Below, piece by piece: positions 25,588 through 34,652 of a stretch of DNA of 64,000 nt. The notes below the pieces were generated by a model. It worked only from the letters and a program-made list of their open reading frames with translations, made no database searches and was not told the DNA's origin. Where the stretch lies: positions 1,077,501-1,141,500 of the forward strand of contig NC_009615.1 of NCBI RefSeq assembly GCF_000012845.1. The letters run 5' to 3'. The translations under genes and the position numbers were made by a program. Source of the stretch: Parabacteroides distasonis ATCC 8503 (GTDB taxonomy: Bacteria > Bacteroidota > Bacteroidia > Bacteroidales > Tannerellaceae). The first letter of the stretch is position 1, and each line of letters starts with the position of its first letter.

Positions 25588-26355
25588 ATGAAGATGACTA
25601 TAAATTTAAGAAAGGTATTGTTTTTCTTATTGACTCTATGTCTGATAGGATCTGCTTATGCGCAAGATACCGCCTTGAAGGAGGCCGAGGTCGCTTACAC
25701 GAAAGAAGATTACGCAAAGGCGATCGAGCTATATGAGGGAATCTTGAAGAGCAATGGCGAGTCTGCCGCCGTTTATTATAATTTGGGAAATACCTATTAT
25801 AAGGCGGGTAAGATCGCTCCGGCTATATTGAACTACGAACGTTGTCTTCTGCTGGATCCGGGTGATAGCGATGCTCGCTTCAATTTACAGATGGCCCGTC
25901 AGAAGACCATCGATAAGATTGAGCCGGTTGGTGATTTCTTCTTGGTCAAATGGTTTAAGAGCGTGGAGAACCTCGGTTCCGCAGACTCTTGGGCGAAGAC
26001 AGGTATCGTGTGCTTCCTGTTGTTTATCGGTTGCTTGATCTTGTTCTTTTTCTCTCGTTGGGTACGCTTGAAGAAGATCGGTTTCTATTTGGGTGTCCTA
26101 TTTATTATCATGGTTGTTTTTGCCAATATATTCGCCAGCGACCAGAAGGATGAGATGATAAACCGTAAACACGCTATCGTATTCGCCCCGACCGTTACGG
26201 TGAAAAGCTCGCCTGACGCTAGCGGTACGGATCTTTTCGTATTACACGAGGGAACGAACGTGACCGTGAAGAGCACGCTCGGCGAATGGAGCGAGATCGA
26301 GCTTGAGGACGGGAACGTAGGATGGATGCCTAGTAAAGACATAGAAAAAATCTGA
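25588..26355 (+). CDS. batE: BatE: TPR / membrane / SH3-like protein
   Basis: The 255-residue protein starts MKMTINLRK with a signal peptide (ending AYAQ). TPRs cover about 27-105 (AEVAYTKEDYAKAIELYEGIL, YYNLGNTYYKAGKIAPAILNYERCL), two membrane helices span about 137-175, and a bacterial SH3-like domain ends the protein (about 193-255, VKSSPDASGTDLFVLHEGTNVTV). Both soluble parts should lie in the periplasm. It closes the classical bat order; its stop is only 3 bases before a PAP2 phosphatase start. Confidence 0.92.
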   Translation: MKMTINLRKVLFFLLTLCLIGSAYAQDTALKEAEVAYTKEDYAKAIELYEGILKSNGESAAVYYNLGNTYYKAGKIAPAILNYERCLLLDPGDSDARFNLQMARQKTIDKIEPVGDFFLVKWFKSVENLGSADSWAKTGIVCFLLFIGCLILFFFSRWVRLKKIGFYLGVLFIIMVVFANIFASDQKDEMINRKHAIVFAPTVTVKSSPDASGTDLFVLHEGTNVTVKSTLGEWSEIELEDGNVGWMPSKDIEKI

Positions 26356-26358
26356 TAC

Positions 26359-27051
26359 ATGCTAGAACAATTATTGGTTTGGGAACGTGATGCGTTCTTT
26401 ATGCTTAACGGTAGCGACTCCGCTTTTTTAGATCGCTTTATGTGGATCTATTCAGGCAAGGCGGTTTGGCTACCGTTAGCCTTTTTTATATTGGTGGTAT
26501 TGTGCTATAAGAAGAACTGGAAGGAGTGGTTGTTGATCTTATTGGCCATTGTCTTGACGATCACGTTATGCGACCAGTTCGCTTCGCATGTTTGTAAACC
26601 CATCTTCACCCGTTTCCGTCCGACTCATCACCCTGACTTTATGGATCAGGTAAGGGTGGTGTTCGGTTATCGGGGCGGTATGTATGGATTTATCTCCAGC
26701 CATGCGGCGAATGCTTTCGGCTTTGCGACCTTGATGGCGCTGATCTTCAGGAATAAACTATTCGGATGGACTATTTTCTTTTGGGCGATTTTGACTTCCT
26801 ATACTCGTATTTATTTAGGAGTGCATTTTATCACGGATATTATTCCGGGAGCTTTATCCGGTCTGCTATTCGGGTATCTTGTATATCTGTTATACCACTA
26901 TATAAGGCCTAAATTGATTCCGGCAGATTCTTGGGTATGTCCGGAGGCCATTTACTCGGATATCCGGAAACGCTGGATCACCTATGCGATTTGGTTGACC
27001 ATCCTTTTAATAGCCCTATTTAATGAGCAATTGGTATCGTGCTTAATATAA
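26359..27051 (+). CDS. PAP2-family membrane phosphatase
   Basis: The 230-residue protein has about six membrane helices and the three PAP2 motifs: K80-x6-R87-P88 (KPIFTRFRP), SSHAANAF with S114-H115, and R150-x5-H156-x3-D160 (RIYLGVHFITD). These build the catalytic His/Asp site for lipid phosphates such as undecaprenyl pyrophosphate or phosphatidylglycerol phosphate. The start lies 3 bases after the batE stop, so it is probably the last gene of the bat transcript. The substrate cannot be told from sequence. Confidence 0.9.
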   Translation: MLEQLLVWERDAFFMLNGSDSAFLDRFMWIYSGKAVWLPLAFFILVVLCYKKNWKEWLLILLAIVLTITLCDQFASHVCKPIFTRFRPTHHPDFMDQVRVVFGYRGGMYGFISSHAANAFGFATLMALIFRNKLFGWTIFFWAILTSYTRIYLGVHFITDIIPGALSGLLFGYLVYLLYHYIRPKLIPADSWVCPEAIYSDIRKRWITYAIWLTILLIALFNEQLVSCLI

Positions 27052-27190
27052 GAGATTTTCGTTAAGTATGTCGTAAAGCATATTTGTTTTCAGCTCATTT
27101 TCTCAATAATAATTTGTTTCAATGCTATTAAATGACTAAGTTAGTGCCATAATATTAAACAAAAGTATTAACCTTCAAAATAAGAAAGCC

Positions 27191-27463
27191 ATGACAAAGA
27201 CGATTACATTTAACGAACTGAGAAGAATTAAAGATTCGTTACCTGACGGAAGTACACAACGCATCGCCGATGAGCTGGGATTAAAGGTAGAGACAGTTCG
27301 TAACTATTTCGGTGGACATAATTTTCAAGATGGACGGAGTTGTGGTTTCCATATCGAGCCCGGTCCGGACGGAGGGTTGGTTGTTTTAGATGACACGACT
27401 ATTTTCGAGCGTGCTTTGCAGATACTGGCCGAGAGTCAGGATGCCGAAGCACAAAAAGCGTAA
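27191..27463 (+). CDS. Small helix-turn-helix DNA-binding protein
   Basis: The 90-residue protein has a LacI/Cro-like HTH at about 20-42 (STQRIADELGLKVETVRNYFGG), then a short beta region containing CGFHIEPGPDGGLVVLDD, and an acidic C-terminus. Such single-domain proteins are common in Bacteroidales but uncharacterised. The gene is monocistronic, with 139 AT-rich bases upstream and a strong terminator downstream. Targets unknown. Confidence 0.8.
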   Translation: MTKTITFNELRRIKDSLPDGSTQRIADELGLKVETVRNYFGGHNFQDGRSCGFHIEPGPDGGLVVLDDTTIFERALQILAESQDAEAQKA

Positions 27464-27480
27464 GAGAAATTCATTCGTAT

Positions 27481-27525
27481 AAAAAATCCCATAGCTAAAT
27501 GAAAGAACGCTTTGGGATTTTTTTA
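27481..27525 (+). terminator. Terminator after the small DNA-binding protein gene
   Basis: AAAAAATCCCA (27481-27491) pairs perfectly with TGGGATTTTTT (27513-27523); the T-run is on the 3' arm. Confidence 0.85.
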
Positions 27526-27577
27526 TATTCAACAATTCATAAATCCCGATTGTTTCATCTATAAAAATGTATTGAGT

Positions 27578-28696
27578 ATGGAAGATAAATTAGTGACATT
27601 GGCTATCCACACGTTTGAGAAAGCCCAGATTCTCAAGACAATCCTCGAAACAGAAGGCATAGAGGTCTATATACATAATGTAAACCAGATCCAGCCTGTC
27701 GTTTCGGCAGGAGTACGTGTGCGTATTAAGGAGAGTGATTTACCGCATGCTTTACGCATTATTGAAGACAATAAGTGGTTTGAGGAACCAAAGGAGGAAG
27801 AGGCGAAGGTTAATGCGGTCAAGAAAGTTCTGATCCCGATTGATTTCTCGGATTATTCCGCCAAGGCTTGTGAGTTGGGAATTAATTACGCTCATGCGGT
27901 AGGTGCGGAGGTGATGATCATGCACGCCTATTTCAGCCCCTATTTTCCATCCGCTATCCCGATGGGAGATACATTGGCTTACCAAGTAAACGAGGAGGAA
28001 TCCGTACAGCATATCTTACAACGTGTCCGTATCGATATGGAGAATATTTGTACGCATATCAACCGGAAGATGTCCTCTGGCGAATTACCAAAGGTAAAAT
28101 ACGATTATGTATTACGTGAAGGCTTGCCGGAAGAGGAGATCATCGCTTATAGTAAGGAGTATCATCCGACATTGATCGTGATGGGAACGAGAGGTAAGAG
28201 CCAAAAAGATATGGATCTGATCGGTAGCGTGACCGGAGAGGTTATCGAGGTGAACCGGGTTCCTGTATTGGCGATACCGGAGAATGTTCCTTTCACGGAT
28301 TTGAGAGACGCTAAGAATATCGCTTTCGCGACATCGTTTAACCAGAGAGATTTGGTTGCGTTTGACGAGTTTATGGAAATCATCAAAGGCTTTGATCTTA
28401 ATATCCATCTATTCAATATCTCTACCAGTAATGATGAATGGAATGAGATTCGTTTAACGGGCGTTCGTGAATATTTCAAGAAACAATATCCACATGCCCA
28501 TATTTCCCATACGGTTCTAGCCGATGGTGACTTGCTGTTAGCCATCGAGAAATTTGTTCGTGATAAACAAATTGATGTTATAGCCCTAAGCACATATCGC
28601 CGTAATATCCTAGCCCGGATGTTCAATCCTTCGATCGCGAGAAAGATGTTATTCCACACCGATACTCCGTTATTGGTAATCGATAGCAAGAAATAG
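27578..28696 (+). CDS. Universal stress protein with two Usp domains and a DUF2007-like N-terminus
   Basis: The 372-residue protein starts MEDKLVTLAIH. Residues 1-70 resemble the DUF2007 signal-transducing domain (LVTLAIHTFEKAQILKTILE, then GVRVRIKESDLPHAL). Two Usp domains follow (about 85-225, VKKVLIPIDFSDYSAKACELG with GTRGKSQKDMDLIGSVTGEVI, and 235-372). The G-x2-G-x9-G(S/T) nucleotide motif is recognisable in the first and degenerate in the second (STYRRNILARMFNPSIARKML). Usp proteins bind ATP and modulate stress survival. A terminator follows at 28718. Confidence 0.88.
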   Translation: MEDKLVTLAIHTFEKAQILKTILETEGIEVYIHNVNQIQPVVSAGVRVRIKESDLPHALRIIEDNKWFEEPKEEEAKVNAVKKVLIPIDFSDYSAKACELGINYAHAVGAEVMIMHAYFSPYFPSAIPMGDTLAYQVNEEESVQHILQRVRIDMENICTHINRKMSSGELPKVKYDYVLREGLPEEEIIAYSKEYHPTLIVMGTRGKSQKDMDLIGSVTGEVIEVNRVPVLAIPENVPFTDLRDAKNIAFATSFNQRDLVAFDEFMEIIKGFDLNIHLFNISTSNDEWNEIRLTGVREYFKKQYPHAHISHTVLADGDLLLAIEKFVRDKQIDVIALSTYRRNILARMFNPSIARKMLFHTDTPLLVIDSKK

Positions 28697-28717
28697 CTTC
28701 TTATTCAAGTAACAAAT

Positions 28718-28755
28718 AAAAAGTGGATATGAGAAAAGGCTTATCCACTTTTTTA
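28718..28755 (+). terminator. Terminator after the universal stress protein gene
   Basis: AAAAAGTGGATA (28718-28729) pairs with TATCCACTTTTT (28742-28753) and a T-run follows. Confidence 0.85.
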
Positions 28756-28785
28756 TTATATACCATGTGCTTAAAGCAATCTTTG

Positions 28786-28793
28786 TATCTTTG
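28786..28793 (+). promoter_or_regulatory. Putative -7 box of the orphan membrane protein gene
   Basis: TATCTTTG matches the consensus exactly, 21 bases before the ATG at 28815; AAGGA lies between them. A GTG at 28767 in the same frame would precede this box, so the ATG is preferred. Confidence 0.6.
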
Positions 28794-28814
28794 GCGAAAA
28801 AATATAAGGATAGT

Positions 28815-29579
28815 ATGTGGGAAAGAATGTTTGATCTGGTACTTGGATTAAAGAAAGAACATAGATTAATGATAGTTATAACATTGATTTATGCGGTGAC
28901 CCTCTTTGGTATTACTGTAGATGTAGAAGCGATGGAGAATTGGCTGCAATTAGTGGGGTATACCATACGTACTTTATGTATTGCTTGTATTATACAGCTT
29001 AGTGTGTTCTTTTTGACAAATATTTTTTGGAAGGAACTAAACAGAGGCTTGAATAAAACATTTGTTGTTATTAGTGGTAATGTGTTGTCTTTAGCTTTCT
29101 TACTTTTCCCTTTTTCTATATCATATATAGATATGACTGCTGAAAGTATGAAATTGAGTTCTTTGAATACAGAAAGAAATAGAATTGATAGTATGGTCCG
29201 GTACTATGAGAATTTAAAAAGTCTAGATTCTTCTTTTTCAGAGAATCTAGATTCTTTAATATTGGAAGAAAAGAAAACATTGATTCGGGTTATAAAAGAG
29301 ATTGACTTAAAGCAATTTAAAATAGAAGAGAAACAGAAAAGATATGAAAAGCCATTAGTCTCCATCCTATTTCTTTTGCAAATATTCGGTTTTTATATAT
29401 TGATTCTATATTCTTCCTATTTTGATAGGACGAATAAGGTGAATCGTGTTATCGCAGTGGAAAATATTCCTTATCGAAAGAAAGTAAGGAGCTATTTTTG
29501 CGATAAAGTTTTGAAGCCTTTGGTTTTACTGTTATCTGTTTTTCTTTGGGGATTCTTGTTTTTCCTTTGGCTTAGATAA
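28815..29579 (+). CDS. AT-rich membrane protein of unknown function
   Basis: The 254-residue protein begins MWERMFDLVLGLKKEH. It has about five membrane helices (roughly 21-40, 50-72, 84-105, 190-210 and 232-252) with a central charged helix (about 115-180, coiled-coil-like: SLDSSFSENLDSLILEEKKTL and onward). I recognise no family or catalytic motif. The gene has its own promoter, and uses AAA, TTA and ATA heavily, more AT-rich than its neighbours, which suggests recent acquisition or relaxed constraint. Function cannot be assigned. Confidence 0.75.
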   Translation: MWERMFDLVLGLKKEHRLMIVITLIYAVTLFGITVDVEAMENWLQLVGYTIRTLCIACIIQLSVFFLTNIFWKELNRGLNKTFVVISGNVLSLAFLLFPFSISYIDMTAESMKLSSLNTERNRIDSMVRYYENLKSLDSSFSENLDSLILEEKKTLIRVIKEIDLKQFKIEEKQKRYEKPLVSILFLLQIFGFYILILYSSYFDRTNKVNRVIAVENIPYRKKVRSYFCDKVLKPLVLLLSVFLWGFLFFLWLR

Positions 29580-29651
29580 TATATACCTGATATTTGTATA
29601 AACCGGAATTTATGCTTTGCTTTGTGGCTCATCAGAAAAATAATAGAATAT

Positions 29652-30257
29652 ATGATTACTTATTTGATTATTGGAATAACAGTGGTTCTCTCTTTTATCT
29701 GTTTTAGTAATAGGGAGTTATTTATGAAATTAGCGTTTATCCCATATCGTACGATCCGGAATCATGAATATTATCGTATCGTGACACATGGATTTATCCA
29801 TGCGGATATGACACATTTGCTAGTGAATATGTTCACGTTCTGGTCATTTGGTCTCTATATTGAACGAACGTTTCGATATATGGGATTCGGCAAAGGGGCT
29901 TATCTGGCTCTTTATTTCGGGGGAATGATCGTGGCTTCGCTTTATGATTTGATAAAACGACGTAATGATCCGTATTATGTCTCTATCGGTGCGTCTGGAG
30001 CGGTATCGGCGGTTCTATTTACCTCTATATTCCTTGATCCTTGGGGAAAGATCTTGTTTTTCGCCGTGCTGCCTGTCCCCGGAATCGTATTCGGCTTGCT
30101 ATATCTGGCCTATTGCCAGTATATGGCGAAACAAACAGGAGATAACATAAATCATAATGCCCATTTCTACGGGGCTATTTATGGATTGATTTTCCCAATG
30201 CTGCTGGAGCCTTCGTTATTGCATCTCTTTTTGTCTCAACTTACGTTTAAGGGATGA
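29652..30257 (+). CDS. Rhomboid-family intramembrane serine protease
   Basis: The 201-residue protein has six membrane helices. HADMTHLLVN (H50-N59) holds the oxyanion-side His/Asn, GASGA has the catalytic Ser (S115), and NAHFYGAIYG has the catalytic His (H171). All active-site residues of a minimal GlpG-type core are present, so it is likely active, cleaving unknown membrane substrates. I chose the start MITYLIIGITVV; a TTG 30 bases earlier is possible. It precedes the O-acetylation cassette, but a separate promoter lies between. Confidence 0.88.
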   Translation: MITYLIIGITVVLSFICFSNRELFMKLAFIPYRTIRNHEYYRIVTHGFIHADMTHLLVNMFTFWSFGLYIERTFRYMGFGKGAYLALYFGGMIVASLYDLIKRRNDPYYVSIGASGAVSAVLFTSIFLDPWGKILFFAVLPVPGIVFGLLYLAYCQYMAKQTGDNINHNAHFYGAIYGLIFPMLLEPSLLHLFLSQLTFKG

Positions 30258-30303
30258 TCCACCCTGAACGGATAATTTAAGGTTATTTTTTGTCCGAAGA
30301 TTA

Positions 30304-30333
30304 TTTCCGGGTAGGTAAACTTGTCTATCTTTG
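30304..30333 (+). promoter_or_regulatory. Putative promoter of the O-acetylation cassette
   Basis: TATCTTTG at 30326-30333 matches the -7 consensus with TTTC at 30304-30307 as -33 (18-base gap), 22 bases before the first start codon. Confidence 0.6.
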
Positions 30334-30355
30334 TCCCCTTATAAGCAAAAGTTAG

Positions 30356-31804
30356 ATGAACAAAGATAATAATTTGGGTAGAGTGTTAGCGTTACTGTCG
30401 CTGACGTTGTTGATGAGCTTTGGTTTATATAGCCTTCCGGATACATTGTTCGGGTATAAGATCAAAAAGGTAGATCTTTTATCGGATTTCAAGGTGAAAG
30501 AGGAAAAGCTCTCCTTGGATTCTTTGAAACAACAATTGGAACAAGCGGACACCCTTCAAGTAGATTCGGTAGCATTAAGGGATTCTATCATGCGTTCCGC
30601 CGGAATAGATTCTGCGGCTTTGGCCCTTCGTGATTCGTTATACAAAGCGGTCTATGCTGTTCAAGGGGCGGATTCGCTGGGGGCTCATATCGAGGACTAT
30701 TCTCTTGGACATATCGGTTTGCAACGATTTTTCGCCGCCTTAAAAAACAGGCGGGAATTGAATCGTCCGGTACGTGTGGCCTTCCTTGGAGATTCTTTTA
30801 TTGAAGGAGATATTATGGTGGCCGATTTCCGTTCCGGGATGCAGAAGGAATTTGGGGGGCGGGGTGTTGGTTTTGTACCGGTCACATCCGTAGCGGCACA
30901 GTTCCGTCCAACCGTGGAGCAACGTGCCTCCGGATGGACTACTTGGTCTATGCTGACAGATCATGAGCATGGATATACTTTATCCGGGATGATGTTCGAG
31001 GCAAACGAGGAGAACGCCTCTATCCATGTGAAGACGACTAAGCGTTATCCGGAGCTCCAGACGTTCTCTTCTTTGAAACTGATTTATGAGCAGAATAAGA
31101 ATACGGAGATGCGCTTGGTTTGCAACGCTTCCGCCGATACCCTACAAGAGATGCTTCCCGCCACATCGATCGTAACCCAATACGAGTTGGAAGGGATGTT
31201 CACCGAAGCGGATTTCACTTTTAAGAATACTCCGGAGTTCCGGGCATTAGGGGTCGCTATGGAGGATCATTCAGGTGTTGTGGTCGATAATTTCTCTCTT
31301 CGGGGAAACTCGGGTATGATATTGGAGCGATTGGATGTCTCCCGTTGCCAAGCATTGAATAAGATCCGTCCGTATGACTTGATTGTCTTGCAGTATGGGT
31401 TGAATGTCGTGAGCGATAGCGTGATGAATTATGGATGGTATAGTAGCCGGATGGTAAAGGTCATTAACCATATACAACTTTGTTTTCCGGAAGCTGATAT
31501 ATTGATGTTGGGGGTGTCGGACAGAAGCCGTCAAGACGATGGCGAATTCGAGACGATGCCAGCCGTGTTAGCCTTGCTGCATGCGCAAAGGCAAGCTGCT
31601 AAAAAGGCAGGGGTTCCTTTCTGGAATGTATTCGGTGCCATGGGAGGAGAGAATAGTATGGTCCGTTTCGTAGAATTAAACTGGGCTAGTAAGGATTATA
31701 CGCATTTAAGCTTCAGGGGTGGACGGGAGATTGCCGATGCCTTGCTGAAAGCGTTATTATCAGAAAAAGATTTTTATGATGAAGCGGAGAAAGTGGTTAA
31801 TTAG
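30356..31804 (+). CDS. SGNH/GDSL-like protein of an O-acetylation cassette (first copy)
   Basis: The 482-residue protein has one N-terminal membrane helix (about 9-29), a linker rich in Asp-Ser pairs (about 55-105, DSVALRDSIMRSAGIDSAALALRDS), then an SGNH-type fold from about 137 (VRVAFLGDSFIEGDIMVADFR as block I; ILMLGVSDRS; and DYTHLSFRGGREIADALL as the D-x-x-H block near the end). It is anchored in the inner membrane and faces the periplasm. Together with the next SGNH protein and an MBOAT it resembles alginate or peptidoglycan O-acetylation systems, in which the SGNH part moves acetyl groups to a glycan. The next gene overlaps its end. Confidence 0.82.
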   Translation: MNKDNNLGRVLALLSLTLLMSFGLYSLPDTLFGYKIKKVDLLSDFKVKEEKLSLDSLKQQLEQADTLQVDSVALRDSIMRSAGIDSAALALRDSLYKAVYAVQGADSLGAHIEDYSLGHIGLQRFFAALKNRRELNRPVRVAFLGDSFIEGDIMVADFRSGMQKEFGGRGVGFVPVTSVAAQFRPTVEQRASGWTTWSMLTDHEHGYTLSGMMFEANEENASIHVKTTKRYPELQTFSSLKLIYEQNKNTEMRLVCNASADTLQEMLPATSIVTQYELEGMFTEADFTFKNTPEFRALGVAMEDHSGVVVDNFSLRGNSGMILERLDVSRCQALNKIRPYDLIVLQYGLNVVSDSVMNYGWYSSRMVKVINHIQLCFPEADILMLGVSDRSRQDDGEFETMPAVLALLHAQRQAAKKAGVPFWNVFGAMGGENSMVRFVELNWASKDYTHLSFRGGREIADALLKALLSEKDFYDEAEKVVN

Positions 31805-33107
31805 TCTGGTTGTTTTAGGAGTGATCATGGGCTTCTCTGTTCCGAAACCTAAAGCCGGAATAAACGGGGATGTATCTCTTGATAGTTTGGCGGTTCGGGA
31901 TACTGTAGCGTTGCCTCCTTTATCTTATTCTATGAAAGTGGGAAAAGATACGTTGATCTTACCGGATTCTAGTAAGGCGTGGAATAATTTTTTCAATGAA
32001 CTGGATTCGTTGCGTGCAGGGAAAGATACGGCTATCACGATCGTCCAGTTGGGGGATTCGCATATCCAAGCCGGACATTTAAGCGGTCGTGTCATGCGCC
32101 TTTTCCAACAGGCGTTCGGGAATGCCGGACGAGGCTGGATCGCTCCTTTTAAGTTGAGCAGGACCAACGAGCCGGATGATTACTTTATCAAATCCGTCGC
32201 TAAGGATTGGATTGCCGGACGTTGTATTCAGCATGTCCGGAAAACCCCGATAGGGATCGGTGGGATCGGGATTAAGTCTGTTTCCCCCTCGATTAATTTT
32301 GATGTCGTGATAACTCCGAATAATGGTGCCGGATACGAGTTTAATGAGGCGATCTTATATAGAGGGGAGAAGTCGATGCCCATGCTTCCTGCTGGCGCTT
32401 TGAAAGACTCGGTCCAAACATTCCGTGCGGATACCGTATGTGTTCCTGGTGTATTAGCCGACACTTTCCGGATCTCCTGCTTGACCGATACTCTACAATT
32501 GCAGAGTACGAGACGGAAAGAGGGCACGAATACATTGCGACCGGCCTCATCCTTTACGAATTTATATTATGGCCTGACACTGAAGAATGGAGGCAAGGGT
32601 ATCTTATACCATTCCATCGGAGTGAATGGGGCGATGTATGTGAATTATACGGACGAGGCTTATATACGTCAGTTGGCTTTATTAAAACCGTCCTTATTAA
32701 TCATCTCTATGGGGACCAACGAGACATTCGGCAGACGTTTTAATACCGATGAGTTTTCCGGTCAGATAGAGGCTTTCTTGGCGATCGTCAAGAAGGAGCT
32801 GCCGAATACGGCGATCTTACTGACGACTCCTCCGGAATGTTATAGGAGAGTCCGATCGGGAAAACAGCGAACGTATGTGCGTAATGATAATACCGAGCGG
32901 GCTGCCCGTGCTATCCGGAATGTAGCGAAGAAAGAAGAGGTCGCTTGCTGGGATTTATTCACTACGACGGGAGGGAAAAACTCGTGCCGCAAATGGCATA
33001 GTTCTCGTTTGATGGGACGGGATCGGATTCACTTTACGAAAGAAGGGTATCAAGAACAAGGAACGCTTTTGTTTAGGGCGTTCATGGAATCATATAATAA
33101 CCGATAA
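31779..33107 (+). CDS. SGNH/GDSL-like protein of an O-acetylation cassette (second copy)
   Basis: The 442-residue protein has a signal anchor (about 3-20) and an SGNH fold: VQLGDSHIQAGHLSGRV (block I, near 89), LIISMGTNETFGRRF (block III, with Gly-Thr-Asn), and RDRIHFTKEGYQEQG (block V, D-x-x-H). Block I reads GDSH, a known variant. It overlaps the upstream SGNH gene by about 26 bases (ATG at 31776 or 31779) and is followed 9 bases later by the MBOAT gene. Presumed role: esterase/acetyltransferase partner of the MBOAT protein; the glycan target is not known. Confidence 0.85.
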   Translation: MKRRKWLISLVVLGVIMGFSVPKPKAGINGDVSLDSLAVRDTVALPPLSYSMKVGKDTLILPDSSKAWNNFFNELDSLRAGKDTAITIVQLGDSHIQAGHLSGRVMRLFQQAFGNAGRGWIAPFKLSRTNEPDDYFIKSVAKDWIAGRCIQHVRKTPIGIGGIGIKSVSPSINFDVVITPNNGAGYEFNEAILYRGEKSMPMLPAGALKDSVQTFRADTVCVPGVLADTFRISCLTDTLQLQSTRRKEGTNTLRPASSFTNLYYGLTLKNGGKGILYHSIGVNGAMYVNYTDEAYIRQLALLKPSLLIISMGTNETFGRRFNTDEFSGQIEAFLAIVKKELPNTAILLTTPPECYRRVRSGKQRTYVRNDNTERAARAIRNVAKKEEVACWDLFTTTGGKNSCRKWHSSRLMGRDRIHFTKEGYQEQGTLLFRAFMESYNNR

Positions 33108-33116
33108 GAATCTTAT

Positions 33117-34637
33117 ATGGAATATAATATACTTAGAGATTGGCTTAGTAATCATCAATTCACGTGGGAGAAACTGGGAGATATCCTGACGTATCATCAT
33201 AATGCCCCGATCTTGTTTAGTAGCGGGTTGTTCTTCTTCTTGTTTATCGGTTTCCTGATGATTTATATGTCGCTAAGGAAACATACGTTGGCTCGTATTA
33301 TTTATGTGACATTGTTTTCCCTTTATTTCTATTATAAAAGTAGTGGACTTTGGTTCGGGCTGCTGGTATTTACGGCTACTTCCGATTTCTTGATAGCGCA
33401 ATGTATCTCGCATACGACATCGGTATTAAAACGTAAATTATTCGTTACGCTTAGTCTCTGCATAAACCTAGGTATGCTGGGGTATTTCAAGTATTTCAAT
33501 TTCCTAGGCGAACTGTTTACTATGGCCGCCGGGGGAGAATGGCTTAAGATGAACATCTTCCTTCCGGTAGGAATCTCTTTCTTTACCTTCCAGAGTATAA
33601 GCTATGTGATAGATGTTTATCGGGGACGAATCCAACCTCTCGGCCGTTGGATCGATTATGTTTTCTATGTATCGTTCTTTCCTCAACTGGTTGCCGGGCC
33701 AATCGTTCGTGCCCGGGATTTTATCCCTCAAATGTATAAGAATCCTACGGTGACGCGATCTGAGTTTGGTGAGGGATTGTTCCTTATCTTATGTGGTCTT
33801 TTCAAGAAAACGGTTATCTCGGATTATATCAGTATGAATTTCGTGGATCGTATTTTTGACGCTCCGTTGCTTTATACGGGTGTGGAGAATTTATTGGGTG
33901 TCTATGGGTATGCGCTACAGATTTATTGTGACTTCTCGGGTTATTCGGATATGGCGATCGGTATCGCTCTGTTGTTGGGATTCCGCTTTAATATAAACTT
34001 CGACTCTCCCTATCAATCGGCTACGATTACCGAGTTTTGGCGTCGTTGGCATATCTCCCTTTCCTCTTGGTTAAAAGATTATCTGTATATATCCTTAGGG
34101 GGGAACCGGAAGGGGAAGATTCGTACCTATATGAATCTGATGATAACGATGCTGCTAGGCGGGTTATGGCATGGGGCTTCCATTAGTTTCATCTTATGGG
34201 GAGCCTTACATGGTATAGCTTTGGCTGCGCATAAGTTCATCATGGGGCATTTCAGTAGCTTTAAGGCCTTAGGATGCGAGATGAAGCCTTGGCGACGGGT
34301 ATTAGGTGTCCTGATTACTTTCCATGTGGTTTGTTTCGGATGGATCTTGTTCCGAGCTACCTCGATGAAGGCCGTGGGAGAGATGCTTCGCCAGATCTTC
34401 ACGAATTTTCATCCGGAGGTGTTCATGCAATTCGTCTTAGGATATAAAGGGGTGTTTGCGCTGATGGTGATCGGTTATGTGCTGCATTTTATGCCTAAAC
34501 GCTCTGAGGATGCCTTGAGAGGAGTCGTGACCCGTTCCCCATTATTGATACAGGCCGCTATATTGGCGATAGCGATTTTCATTGTTGTTCAGTTTAAGAG
34601 TGCGGGAGTGCAGCCGTTTATTTATTTCCAATTCTAA
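33117..34637 (+). CDS. MBOAT-family membrane O-acyltransferase
   Basis: The 506-residue polytopic protein has about ten to twelve helices. It contains FFPQLVAGPIVRARDFIPQ, CDFSGYSDMAIGIALLLGF and the MBOAT His motif GGLWHGASISFILWGALHG (near residue 347-365), the usual catalytic-His region of AlgI/DltB/PatA proteins. It moves acetyl groups from cytoplasmic acetyl-CoA across the membrane. With two SGNH genes directly upstream in one operon, glycan O-acetylation is the best supported role. The exact polymer (capsule, O-antigen or peptidoglycan) is open. Confidence 0.92.
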   Translation: MEYNILRDWLSNHQFTWEKLGDILTYHHNAPILFSSGLFFFLFIGFLMIYMSLRKHTLARIIYVTLFSLYFYYKSSGLWFGLLVFTATSDFLIAQCISHTTSVLKRKLFVTLSLCINLGMLGYFKYFNFLGELFTMAAGGEWLKMNIFLPVGISFFTFQSISYVIDVYRGRIQPLGRWIDYVFYVSFFPQLVAGPIVRARDFIPQMYKNPTVTRSEFGEGLFLILCGLFKKTVISDYISMNFVDRIFDAPLLYTGVENLLGVYGYALQIYCDFSGYSDMAIGIALLLGFRFNINFDSPYQSATITEFWRRWHISLSSWLKDYLYISLGGNRKGKIRTYMNLMITMLLGGLWHGASISFILWGALHGIALAAHKFIMGHFSSFKALGCEMKPWRRVLGVLITFHVVCFGWILFRATSMKAVGEMLRQIFTNFHPEVFMQFVLGYKGVFALMVIGYVLHFMPKRSEDALRGVVTRSPLLIQAAILAIAIFIVVQFKSAGVQPFIYFQF

Positions 34638-34652
34638 GGGGACAAATACATA

